A stretch of 64,000 bases of DNA, from positions 1 to 64,000 of the forward strand of contig DXAH01000050.1 in assembly GCA_019117105.1 (NCBI GenBank). Direction: 5' to 3'. The translations under genes were made by a program, and so were the position numbers. Source of the DNA: Duodenibacillus intestinigallinarum (GTDB taxonomy: Bacteria > Pseudomonadota > Gammaproteobacteria > Burkholderiales > Burkholderiaceae_F). Below the pieces are notes generated by a model. The model saw only the letters and a program-made list of their open reading frames with translations. It was not told where the DNA came from and did not search any database. Every line of letters begins with the position of its first letter. The first letter of the stretch is position 1. Below are positions 49,466 to 56,955 of the stretch, in pieces.

Positions 49466-49959
49466 TGTTTGATGGAATTACTAAGTTTGAGGTTCAAGTC
49501 AAGCCTGAGGACCTTGACGAACTCAACCACGTCAACAATGTCGTCTACATGCGCTGGCTTGAAATGGCCGCGCGCGAGGGCAGCGCGGACGCGGGCTGGC
49601 CCACCGAGCGCTATTTCAGGGAAGGCCTGGGCGCCTGGGTCGTGCGCAAGCACTGGATCGAATATCTTCGTGACTGCAAACTGGGTGACATCATTGAGGT
49701 CTATACCTGGGTGCAGGAGTTTTCTGTAAGCACCAGTCTGCGCCGTTATGCCATGAAGGTGAACGGCAAATTGTGTTGCGTGGCAGCAACGGAATGGGTT
49801 TATATCGACTTGAAGACGCGCCGCGCAAGCGAGCTGCCCGAACAGGTCGAATCGTGCTTCAGGATCGTGCCCGCCGATGATCCGCGCCTTAAGGAACTCG
49901 GCATTGCGCGGCCCGTTCGCTATTTGCCCACGGCGATGCGAACAACGCACGGCGCATGA
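49465..49959 (+). CDS. Hotdog-fold acyl thioesterase
   Basis: The 164-residue protein has the 4-hydroxybenzoyl-CoA thioesterase-type signature DELNHVNNVVYMRWLEMAAR (about 18-37), with VVRKHWIEYLRDCKLGDIIE following. It would hydrolyse an acyl-CoA or acyl-ACP. The ATG overlaps the plsC stop, so a role in acyl-chain supply or release is suggested by context. The exact substrate is not known. Longer upstream readings are not supported. Confidence 0.85.
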   Translation: MFDGITKFEVQVKPEDLDELNHVNNVVYMRWLEMAAREGSADAGWPTERYFREGLGAWVVRKHWIEYLRDCKLGDIIEVYTWVQEFSVSTSLRRYAMKVNGKLCCVAATEWVYIDLKTRRASELPEQVESCFRIVPADDPRLKELGIARPVRYLPTAMRTTHGA

Positions 49960-50086
49960 GGAAATCGTTCCTGATCTTTGGAGATTGAAGCCCGAGCAAG
50001 GGGTTTCATTCGTGCAATAATCACCTGTGCTTTTGTTAATGAACGCAGGTTCAGGGCTTTGTGCGCTCTTTTTTCAGCCGGTTACT

Positions 50087-50896
50087 ATGTCTTTATCCGA
50101 TCCGTTTTTAAGCATTGAGGACGTAACGTTTAGCTACGGCAACGGTCGCGTGATTCTCAACGATGTGACGCTCCGATTCGGGAGAGGTCAGGTTGTGGCC
50201 ATCATGGGCGGTTCGGGCATGGGCAAAACGACGCTGTTAAAGCTCATCGGCGGTTTGATCCGGCCCCAGAAGGGACGCATCCTCTTTGACGGCACCGATG
50301 TGGCGACGGCCGATACGCAAGCCTTGTACCGCGCGCGACGCAAGATGGGCATGCTGTTTCAGTTCGGCGCTCTCTTTACTGATATGTCGGTATTCGAAAA
50401 CGTGGCTTTTCCGCTGCGCGAGCAGACTGACTTCGATGAGGAAATGATTCGCGATCTGGTACTCATGAAGCTCGATGCCGTGGGGCTTCGCGGAGCCGCC
50501 GATCTGATGCCGAGCGCCATTTCGGGGGGGATGGCCCGCCGCGTTGCTCTGGCGCGCGCCATTGCTCTGGATCCCGCGCTCATCATGTACGACGAGCCAT
50601 TTGCCGGTTTGGATCCGATTTCGATGGGCATCACCGCGCAGCTCATCCGTAAGCTCACGGACGCGCTGCAGGCCACGGCCATCATCGTGACGCACGATGT
50701 GGCCGAAACGTTTGAGATTGCCGACTACGTCTATATGGTCAACGCCGGTCGCATTGCTGCGCAGGGAACGCCCGAGGAACTCACGGCTTCGACCGATCCA
50801 TACGTTTGCCAGTTCCTCAAGGGATTGCCCGACGGTCCGGTGGCGTTTCACTATCCGGCCAAGTCGGTTGAAGAAGAATTCGGGGTGCGTTCATGA
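50087..50896 (+). CDS. mlaF: Phospholipid transport ATPase MlaF
   Basis: MlaF powers the MlaFEDB complex, which moves phospholipids between the inner membrane and periplasmic MlaC to keep outer membrane asymmetry. The 269-residue protein has Walker A GGSGMGKTTLLKL, signature SAISGGMARRVALARAIALD and Walker B ALIMYDEPFAGLDPISMG. The start at 50087 gives the family's length. It opens the operon mlaFEDACB. Confidence 0.93.
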   Translation: MSLSDPFLSIEDVTFSYGNGRVILNDVTLRFGRGQVVAIMGGSGMGKTTLLKLIGGLIRPQKGRILFDGTDVATADTQALYRARRKMGMLFQFGALFTDMSVFENVAFPLREQTDFDEEMIRDLVLMKLDAVGLRGAADLMPSAISGGMARRVALARAIALDPALIMYDEPFAGLDPISMGITAQLIRKLTDALQATAIIVTHDVAETFEIADYVYMVNAGRIAAQGTPEELTASTDPYVCQFLKGLPDGPVAFHYPAKSVEEEFGVRS

Positions 50897-51678
50897 ACAT
50901 CTTGATGCGATTTTTCTGCTGGCTCGGCCGCTACTCGATTCGCCAGATTCGAGCGATCGGTCGTCTGGCGCTTTTTTCGTTTCACGTCTTTCGCAATATT
51001 CCGGGTGCGCTCTCGCGCTTTTATCTGATTGCGCAGCAGACGCACTTCATCGGTAACTATTCGCTGTCGATCATTTCGGTTTCGGGCCTGTTCGTGGGCT
51101 TCGTGCTAGGGCTGCAGGGCTACTACGTACTGGTGCGCTACGGCAGTGATCAGGCGCTCGGCGTGATGGTGGCGCTCTCATTGATGCGTGAATTGGGGCC
51201 TGTGGTGGCGGCGCTGTTGTTTGCCGGCCGCGCAGGGACGTCGCTTACGGCCGAAATCGGTCTGATGCGCTCAGGCGAACAGTTGGCGGCCATGGAGATG
51301 ATGGGGGTCGATCCGATTCGTCGCATTGTTGTGCCGCGTTTCTTGGGCACGGTGATCTCGATGCCACTGCTTGCCATTATCTTCTCGGCCGTTGGCATCA
51401 TCGGTGCCTGGATCGTGGGTGTCGGGCTGATTGGAACCGATAACGGCGCCTTCTGGTCTCAGATGCAGGACGGCGTGGACTTTTTCTCGGATGTGGTCAA
51501 CGGCGTGATCAAAAGCGTGGTCTTCGGCATTGCTGTCGGGTTGATCGCACTGTTTCAGGGTTATATTGCGCGCCCGACGCCCGAAGGGGTTTCGCAGGCG
51601 ACGACGCGTACCGTGGTGGTGAGTTCGCTCCTGGTCTTGGGGCTCGACTTCATCATGACGGCCTTTATGTTCTCTTAA
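50893..51678 (+). CDS. mlaE: Phospholipid transport permease MlaE
   Basis: MlaE is the inner membrane core of the complex. The 261-residue protein has about five hydrophobic segments and the family block MRELGPVVAALLFAGRAGTS, followed by AEIGLMRSGEQLAAMEMMGV. Its start overlaps mlaF by four bases. Confidence 0.93.
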   Translation: MNILMRFFCWLGRYSIRQIRAIGRLALFSFHVFRNIPGALSRFYLIAQQTHFIGNYSLSIISVSGLFVGFVLGLQGYYVLVRYGSDQALGVMVALSLMRELGPVVAALLFAGRAGTSLTAEIGLMRSGEQLAAMEMMGVDPIRRIVVPRFLGTVISMPLLAIIFSAVGIIGAWIVGVGLIGTDNGAFWSQMQDGVDFFSDVVNGVIKSVVFGIAVGLIALFQGYIARPTPEGVSQATTRTVVVSSLLVLGLDFIMTAFMFS

Positions 51679-51715
51679 TCGATAAACGGTTTTGCCTCGG
51701 ACTTCGGTGAAAACT

Positions 51716-52189
51716 ATGGAACGCAAGACAGTTGAATTTTGTGTGGGACTTTTCGTACTGCTGGGGTTTTTGGCCTTGATTTTCGTGTCGCTGCAGGCGG
51801 CGAATCTGGGAAACTTCAGCTGGAACGCGAAAACGTATGAGCTCAATGCCAACTTTGACAACATCGGCGGCCTGAAGCCGCGTGCTCCCGTCAAAAGTGC
51901 CGGTGTTGTGGTGGGACGCGTCAAAGAGATCAAGTTTGATCAGGCCTCCTTCCAGGCCACCGTCGTGCTCAACATCGAGTCGCAGTACAAGTTCCCTGCC
52001 GACAGTTCGGCGCAGATTCTGACGTCGGGCTTGCTCGGCGAACAGTACATCGGTATCTCTGCGGGCGGAGCCGATGAAGACATGGCTCCGGGTGCACGTT
52101 TCGAGCAGACTCAGTCGGCTGTCGTACTCGAAAACCTGATCAGTCAGTTCATGTTGCAGTTTGCTGAAAAAGGCGGCTCCGACAAATAA
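51716..52189 (+). CDS. mlaD: MCE-domain protein MlaD
   Basis: MlaD forms the hexameric ring that takes lipid from MlaE. The 157-residue protein has one membrane anchor (VGLFVLLGFLALIFVSL) and one MCE domain with NIGGLKPRAPVKSAGVVVG and ILTSGLLGEQYIGISAGG. A TTG-initiated longer frame from 51692 is less likely than the ATG at 51716. The length is close to short betaproteobacterial MlaD forms. Confidence 0.93.
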   Translation: MERKTVEFCVGLFVLLGFLALIFVSLQAANLGNFSWNAKTYELNANFDNIGGLKPRAPVKSAGVVVGRVKEIKFDQASFQATVVLNIESQYKFPADSSAQILTSGLLGEQYIGISAGGADEDMAPGARFEQTQSAVVLENLISQFMLQFAEKGGSDK

Positions 52190-52236
52190 TTCATCCTTAT
52201 GACAACAGACATTCGCAAAGTAGAAGCAGGATAAAA

Positions 52237-53031
52237 ATGAAAACTTTGCCAAAGTTCGCTCTCGTGCTTGCGGCCGTTGCTTCCTTGGCCGGGTGTGTTT
52301 CCGTGCCTGACAATGCCGGACAAGATCCGTCCGATCCTTGGGAGACAATGAACCGAAATACGTTTGCGTTCAACCAGAAGCTCGATACGTATGTGTACCG
52401 TCCGGTGGCCAAGGGCTATGAATTTGTCGTTCCGGAATACGCGCGCGAACGCATCGGCAACATCTACGTGAACCTCAATGAGCCGGCCAATGTGATCAAC
52501 AACGCACTGCAGGGCAAGGGCGAGGGAGCTCTTGTAAGCTTGTTCCGCCTGATGATCAATACGACGCTGGGTCTGGGCGGTATGTACGACGTTGCCGGTA
52601 CTGCAGCCAACCAGCCCACTCGCCGAGAGGACTTTGGGCAGACGTTAGCCGTTTGGGGCGTCGGCAACGGTCCCTATTTCGTGATTCCGTTCTTAGGACC
52701 GTCGACCTTGCGCGATGCACCGAGTTTGGGCGTTGACTATCTGACAGCTCCTCAGACTTGGCTGGACGGTGGTTGGGCCGAATGGGCGGCCTGGGGTGTG
52801 TTTGCGATGGACTATCGCCTGCGCATGATGCCCGCCACCGATCTTCTCGAGGGCGCGGTCGATCCTTATCTGATGGCTCGCGAAGCCTATCTGTCGACTC
52901 GCCGCAACGCGGTCTACGACGGCAATCCTCCACTGGAATTCCCGGAAGATGAATTCGAAGACGAGCTTGAAGACGAAGCAACCGATACTGCAGAAGCGCC
53001 GCAGCAGCCGGCCGCTGAAGCAAAGGAGTAA
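52237..53031 (+). CDS. mlaA: Outer membrane lipoprotein MlaA (VacJ)
   Basis: MlaA removes mislocated phospholipid from the outer leaflet and passes it to MlaC. The 264-residue lipoprotein has lipobox LAGC (cysteine 20) and the VacJ core DPWETMNRNTFAFNQKLD and RREDFGQTLAVWGVGNGPYF. The tail from about residue 232 is acidic and glutamate-rich. It lies inside the mla operon, as in many betaproteobacteria, unlike E. coli where it is separate. Confidence 0.93.
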   Translation: MKTLPKFALVLAAVASLAGCVSVPDNAGQDPSDPWETMNRNTFAFNQKLDTYVYRPVAKGYEFVVPEYARERIGNIYVNLNEPANVINNALQGKGEGALVSLFRLMINTTLGLGGMYDVAGTAANQPTRREDFGQTLAVWGVGNGPYFVIPFLGPSTLRDAPSLGVDYLTAPQTWLDGGWAEWAAWGVFAMDYRLRMMPATDLLEGAVDPYLMAREAYLSTRRNAVYDGNPPLEFPEDEFEDELEDEATDTAEAPQQPAAEAKE

Positions 53032-53037
53032 AAAGCC

Positions 53038-53694
53038 ATGCTGGATATGATGATCGGTAAGCGCCGTTTGCTGACGGCAATGGGGGCGGCGGTTGTTTTG
53101 GCTGCCATTACGGGCCCTGCAGCATGGGCTGCCGACGCCAAGGGCGATCCGGAACAGTGGATTGTGGAGATCAGCAACAAGATCCTTGAAGACATTCGTA
53201 CGGACGCTCAGTTGAGTCAGGCCGATCCTGCACGCGTGCGTCGCTTCGTCGATGAACAGATCATGCCGGTGGTCGACTTTGAGCGCATGACACGCACGGC
53301 TGTTGGCCCGAAGTGGCGTCAGGCTACCAAGGAGCAACGCAAGGAGCTCATGGACTTGTTCCGCGAACAGCTCATCCGCGTGTATTCCGGTGCGTTGGCC
53401 ACCGTCAAGGATCAGACGTTTAAGCTTGCGCCCAATCGAGTAAAGCCCACGGCGACCGACGCGATTGTTCGTACGCTGCTTGTGTCTCCGGGTAAGCCCG
53501 ATATGCGCATCAACTACCGACTGAAGAAAGTAAAGGGCGAATGGCGCATCATTGACGTGGACGTGGAAGGCATTTGGATTGTGGACAACTACCGCACGCA
53601 GTTTGCGAGCGTGGCCAATCAGTCCGGTATCGATGGCCTGATTAAGACGCTGCGCGAGAAGAACGAACAGGCGGCTCAAAATGCGTCTAAGTGA
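53038..53694 (+). CDS. mlaC: Periplasmic phospholipid carrier MlaC
   Basis: MlaC shuttles phospholipid between MlaA and MlaFEDB. The 218-residue protein has an N-terminal signal ending near AAWAADA and the family segments FVDEQIMPVVDFERMTRTAV and LVSPGKPDMRINYRL. The signal contains an RR pair (GKRRLLTAMG), but Sec export is usual for this family. It overlaps mlaB by 14 bases. Confidence 0.92.
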   Translation: MLDMMIGKRRLLTAMGAAVVLAAITGPAAWAADAKGDPEQWIVEISNKILEDIRTDAQLSQADPARVRRFVDEQIMPVVDFERMTRTAVGPKWRQATKEQRKELMDLFREQLIRVYSGALATVKDQTFKLAPNRVKPTATDAIVRTLLVSPGKPDMRINYRLKKVKGEWRIIDVDVEGIWIVDNYRTQFASVANQSGIDGLIKTLREKNEQAAQNASK

Positions 53695-53947
53695 GGAAAA
53701 GATCACGCGAGGCAACGCCGTTGCCGTGAAGGCGGCGGTGTTGGCTTCGGCGCAGGCGGGAGACACTGTTCTTGATTTTTCCAATGTCAAGAGTGTGGAT
53801 TCGACGTCCGTGTCGATTCTGATGTCGTGGGTGCGTACGCTTCAGTCCTTGCAGCGCACGCCGGAAATCCGTTGCGTGCCGGAAAAAATGCTCTCTCTGA
53901 TGCGGCTCTACGGTGTGAACGATCTGCTTGCGCCGTACTTCAAGTGA
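53681..53947 (+). CDS. mlaB: STAS-domain protein MlaB
   Basis: MlaB stabilises the MlaF ATPase on the cytoplasmic side. The 88-residue protein is a minimal STAS domain with VLDFSNVKSVDSTSVSILMS and the later IRCVPEKMLSLMRLYGV. The position at the end of the operon and the 14-base overlap with mlaC support the call. Confidence 0.88.
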   Translation: MRLSEEKITRGNAVAVKAAVLASAQAGDTVLDFSNVKSVDSTSVSILMSWVRTLQSLQRTPEIRCVPEKMLSLMRLYGVNDLLAPYFK

Positions 53948-53975
53948 GGCAAAAGAAAAAAATTTCGAAAACCCC

Positions 53976-54004
53976 TTGACAAGTGCAAGAGGCTTTGGAA
54001 TAAT
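53976..54004 (+). promoter_or_regulatory. tRNA-Met promoter (TTGACA-17-AATAAT)
   Basis: A consensus -35 TTGACA (53976-53981) and a -10-like AATAAT (53999-54004) are spaced by 17 bases, just 12 bases before the tRNA gene. Confidence 0.75.
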
Positions 54005-54015
54005 GCCGATCTCTC

Positions 54016-54092
54016 GGCGCATTAGCTCAGTCGGTTAGAGCAGAGGAATCATAATCCTTGTGTCCGCGGTTCGAGTCCGTGATGCGCCACCA
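54016..54092 (+). tRNA. tRNA-Met (CAT), elongator
   Basis: The 77-base sequence folds as a tRNA with acceptor stem GGCGCAT/ATGCGCC. It has a GAGGA/TCCTT anticodon stem around loop ATCATAA (anticodon CAT) and a GGTTCGAGTCC T-arm. CCA is encoded. The 5' base pairs normally (G-C), unlike initiator tRNA, so it is the elongator form or an ileucine-type CAT tRNA. Elongator methionine is preferred. Confidence 0.95.
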
Positions 54093-54128
54093 AATTTTTA
54101 TGCAGCGTTCAAACGAACGAGGCAGAAC

Positions 54129-54176
54129 AAAAAGTCGCATTCCCTGCAATAATACGGGTTTGCGGCTTTTTTGTTT
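54129..54176 (+). terminator. Terminator after tRNA-Met
   Basis: AAAAAGTCGCA (54129-54139) pairs with TGCGGCTTTTT (54161-54171) with one G-T pair, followed by more T residues. It separates the tRNA unit from hisE. Confidence 0.75.
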
Positions 54177-54222
54177 TTGTCGCACGATTTTCACATGCGC
54201 ACGCGCGCAAGGGGAGGGCCGA

Positions 54223-54594
54223 ATGGCCGATCATGAGCTTGTCAGCACGCAACTTCCCGATCATGATGTTTCGGGGGTTTTGTCGGCATTGGCCGATGTG
54301 ATTGAGTCCCGCAAGGGCAGCGATCCTCAGAAAAGCTATGTGGCCAAGCTCTTTTCCAAGGCTCCCGACGGCGTCCTGAAAAAAATCGGCGAAGAGGCGG
54401 TCGAGTGCGTGATGGCAGCTAAGGACGAGAACAAAAAGGACATCATTTACGAAACGGCAGACCTGTGGTTTCACTCCCTCGTCATGCTTTCGCAGTACGG
54501 CCTGCGTCCGGAGCACGTGCTCGCGGAGCTTGAGCGCCGCGAAGGCTTGAGCGGACTGGAAGAGAAGCGTCGTCGTTTCGATCCGTTGAAGTAA
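54223..54594 (+). CDS. hisE: Phosphoribosyl-ATP pyrophosphatase
   Basis: HisE removes pyrophosphate from phosphoribosyl-ATP, the second step of histidine synthesis. The 123-residue protein has the MazG-like metal motif GEEAVECVMAAKDE and DIIYETADLWFHSLVML. A GGGGAGG site supports the ATG at 54223. The other his genes are not in the window. In many betaproteobacteria the his operon runs into hisE, hinT and tatABC, so this looks like the tail of that order split from the rest. Confidence 0.92.
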   Translation: MADHELVSTQLPDHDVSGVLSALADVIESRKGSDPQKSYVAKLFSKAPDGVLKKIGEEAVECVMAAKDENKKDIIYETADLWFHSLVMLSQYGLRPEHVLAELERREGLSGLEEKRRRFDPLK

Positions 54595-54605
54595 GAGGTA
54601 AGAAA

Positions 54606-54935
54606 ATGGACTGCATCTTCTGCAAGATCGCTCACCGTGAAATCGCCACGCCGCTCATCTACGAAGACGACGACGTGGTCGCCTTCAACGACATCAATCC
54701 GAAGGCTCCGATTCACTTTTTGATCATTCCGAAAAAACACATCGTTTCTCTTGCCGAAGCCGGTACCGAAGATGCCGCACTTCTGGGTAAAATGATCAAC
54801 CTTGTTCCCGTTCTGGCAAAGAAGATGGGCTGCGAAGGCGGCTTCAGGACGGTGATCAATACCGGCCGCGACGGCGGTCAGGAGGTGCCGCACCTGCACA
54901 TTCACGTGCTCGGCGGACCGCAGCCGTGGAAGTAA
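54606..54935 (+). CDS. hinT: HIT-family nucleotide hydrolase (HinT)
   Basis: HinT hydrolyses purine nucleoside phosphoramidates and has regulatory roles. The 109-residue protein starts MDCIFCKIAHREIATPLIYE and has the histidine triad in EVPHLHIHVLGG near its end. It lies 11 bases after hisE. Confidence 0.93.
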   Translation: MDCIFCKIAHREIATPLIYEDDDVVAFNDINPKAPIHFLIIPKKHIVSLAEAGTEDAALLGKMINLVPVLAKKMGCEGGFRTVINTGRDGGQEVPHLHIHVLGGPQPWK

Positions 54936-55000
54936 TCGCTTCTTTCGGGCAAAATTTGCGAACTTGAACAAATTGAACCTTAACCACTAGGAGTTAACAA

Positions 55001-55240
55001 ATGGGTTCCCTTTCGATTTGGCACTGGCTCATCGTTCTCGTCATTGTTGTGCTGGTTTTCGGTACCGGCAAGCTCAAGAATATGGGCAAGGATCTGGGCG
55101 GCGCCATCAAGGGCTTTAAGGAAGGTATGAAGGAAGGCGATGCCGACCCGAAGGCTTCCGCTGAAGCGCCCAAGCAGGTGGCTTCCGAGAAGGCGGCCGA
55201 AACGATTGACGTCAAGGCCACGGAAAAGAAAGAAGCCTAA
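55001..55240 (+). CDS. tatA: Sec-independent translocase subunit TatA
   Basis: TatA oligomers form the export path for folded proteins that carry twin-arginine signals. The 79-residue protein has one N-terminal membrane helix (IWHWLIVLVIVVLVFGTGKL) and then the FG-containing amphipathic helix with MGKDLGGAIKGFKEGMKEG. Several Tat substrates are encoded in this same window, at 16319, 17277, 18411 and 25253. Confidence 0.95.
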   Translation: MGSLSIWHWLIVLVIVVLVFGTGKLKNMGKDLGGAIKGFKEGMKEGDADPKASAEAPKQVASEKAAETIDVKATEKKEA

Positions 55241-55389
55241 TTGGCTTGCGGGTCTTGAGCCCGCTCGATTCCTGGAATAGATCAGCGCCTGGAGCCGTAT
55301 GCGTCGACTCCGGCGTTGTTGAGCTGTCTTTTTAGCCTGCGTTCGGCGTTGAGCAATGCGTCGGGCGGTTTCTTTTCGGAAACAACACA

Positions 55390-56055
55390 ATGTTTGATTT
55401 CGGCTTTTCCGAGTTGATGGTCATCGGTGCGGTTGCGCTTGTGGTGCTGGGCCCCGAGCGTCTGCCAACGGTTGCCCGCACCGCCGGCGAATGGCTCGGC
55501 AAGGCGCAGCGCCTCGTGCAGCAGGTAAAGAGTGATATTGAACGCGAAGCCGAACTTTCCGAGCTGAAAAAAATTCAGCAGGAAGCCAAGAGCGTCGCCG
55601 ACGATCTCAACAAGACCGTCAAAGGACAGGTCGATCAGATCAATTCCGAAATCAAGGATCTGGAAAGTTCGGTCAATAACGTTGGCGACGAGCTCTCGGC
55701 AAGTTTTGACAAGGCTGCCAAAGAGGGCTTCGGCGAAAAGCCTGCGCTTGACGCCGCCGACAGCGCAAGCGATATCGTAGGAGACACGGGTACGGTTGAC
55801 ACGACCTCCTCGGATGCCGCGAGTCCCGTCGACGACTTCTACGGTTGGTACGGCAATCAAAACAACTACGTTGACGAGGACGACAACAGCAAAGTCTTCG
55901 AAAAGCGCTATAAATCCGGTCCTTCCATTGACGATCTGGCCGAACAGATCGAACGCTTGAAAGCCGAGTTGGGTGACCGTTCGCCTCAGCTTGGCGGCAA
56001 CAACAGACGCTATGCCATGCGAGCCCGCTCCAACCGCGTGCGCATTTACCGCTGA
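55390..56055 (+). CDS. tatB: Sec-independent translocase subunit TatB
   Basis: TatB receives the signal peptide together with TatC. The 221-residue protein starts MFDFGFSELMVIGAVALVVL and has GPERLPTVARTAGEWLGKAQ. After that comes a long coiled-coil-like stretch and a charged, poorly conserved C-terminal half. It is longer than E. coli TatB (171), as in other betaproteobacteria. Confidence 0.93.
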   Translation: MFDFGFSELMVIGAVALVVLGPERLPTVARTAGEWLGKAQRLVQQVKSDIEREAELSELKKIQQEAKSVADDLNKTVKGQVDQINSEIKDLESSVNNVGDELSASFDKAAKEGFGEKPALDAADSASDIVGDTGTVDTTSSDAASPVDDFYGWYGNQNNYVDEDDNSKVFEKRYKSGPSIDDLAEQIERLKAELGDRSPQLGGNNRRYAMRARSNRVRIYR

Positions 56056-56071
56056 CGGAAATTCATAAAAG

Positions 56072-56869
56072 ATGGCTCAGGAACCTCAACGCCTCGAAGG
56101 GCCCGAAGACCCCGCCAACGAGCAGCCGTTGGTCTCGCACTTGATTGAGCTGCGCAACCGTACCGTGCGTGCGGCTCTGGCGGTGCTCATTATCTTCGCT
56201 TGCTTGTCGCCCTTCATGAAGCAGATTTTTGACTTCTTGTCGCAGCCGCTCATGGTGGCGCTGCCGCAAGGCGTCAAGCTTTTGGCCACCGGCGTGGTGG
56301 CACCCTTTATGGTGCCGCTGAAGGTCACGCTTTTTGTGGCGTTTGTGATCGCGCTTCCCTTCGTGCTCTATCAGATGTGGGCCTACATTGCGCCCGCGCT
56401 GTACCGCAATGAAAAGAGACTGGTGCTACCCGTTATCGTTTCGGGCGTGACGATGTTTGCTGTGGGTATGGCCTATTGCTACTTCATCGTCTTCGGCATG
56501 GTTTTCAAGTTCATTGCAGGGTTCTCGCCCGAGTCTGTGAACTTTGCCCCCGACATCGACAGCTATTTCAGCTTCGTGCTGCGCATGTTCTTTGCCTTCG
56601 GCATCACGTTTGAGGTGCCGATTCTCGTGATGGTACTCAACCGTCTGGGGTTGGCTGACGTTAAAAAGCTCGTGCACGTGCGCCCCTATGTGATTGTCGG
56701 TGCCTTCGTGATTGCCGCTATCTTCACTCCGCCCGATGTGCTCTCGCAGCTTCTGTTGGCCGTGCCGCTTGTGGTGCTTTATGAAGCCGGCATCATCTGC
56801 GTGCGGATCTTCGGCAAGAAGATTGAGGACGAAGAGGAAAAAACGGAAGAGGAAAAGCAAAGCGCCTGA
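56072..56869 (+). CDS. tatC: Sec-independent translocase subunit TatC
   Basis: TatC is the multi-span receptor for twin-arginine signals. The 265-residue protein has six membrane segments, the N-terminal LVSHLIELRNRTVRAALAVL and the periplasmic-side YQMWAYIAPALYRNEKRLVL. The C terminus is acidic (IEDEEEKTEEEKQ). A bidirectional terminator follows. Confidence 0.95.
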   Translation: MAQEPQRLEGPEDPANEQPLVSHLIELRNRTVRAALAVLIIFACLSPFMKQIFDFLSQPLMVALPQGVKLLATGVVAPFMVPLKVTLFVAFVIALPFVLYQMWAYIAPALYRNEKRLVLPVIVSGVTMFAVGMAYCYFIVFGMVFKFIAGFSPESVNFAPDIDSYFSFVLRMFFAFGITFEVPILVMVLNRLGLADVKKLVHVRPYVIVGAFVIAAIFTPPDVLSQLLLAVPLVVLYEAGIICVRIFGKKIEDEEEKTEEEKQSA

Positions 56870-56893
56870 TGCGCTGCTGATCTTTAGTAGTCG

Positions 56894-56928
56894 AAAGCCC
56901 GCGAAGAGTGATTTCCCGCGGGCTTTTT
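56894..56928. terminator. Bidirectional terminator after tatC
   Basis: AAAGCCCGCG (56894-56903) pairs with CGCGGGCTTT (56917-56926), followed by TTT. It separates tatC from the convergent MMPL gene. Confidence 0.85.
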
Positions 56929-56955
56929 GTCTGCCGTTCTGAGCCGGCTCCGGCG

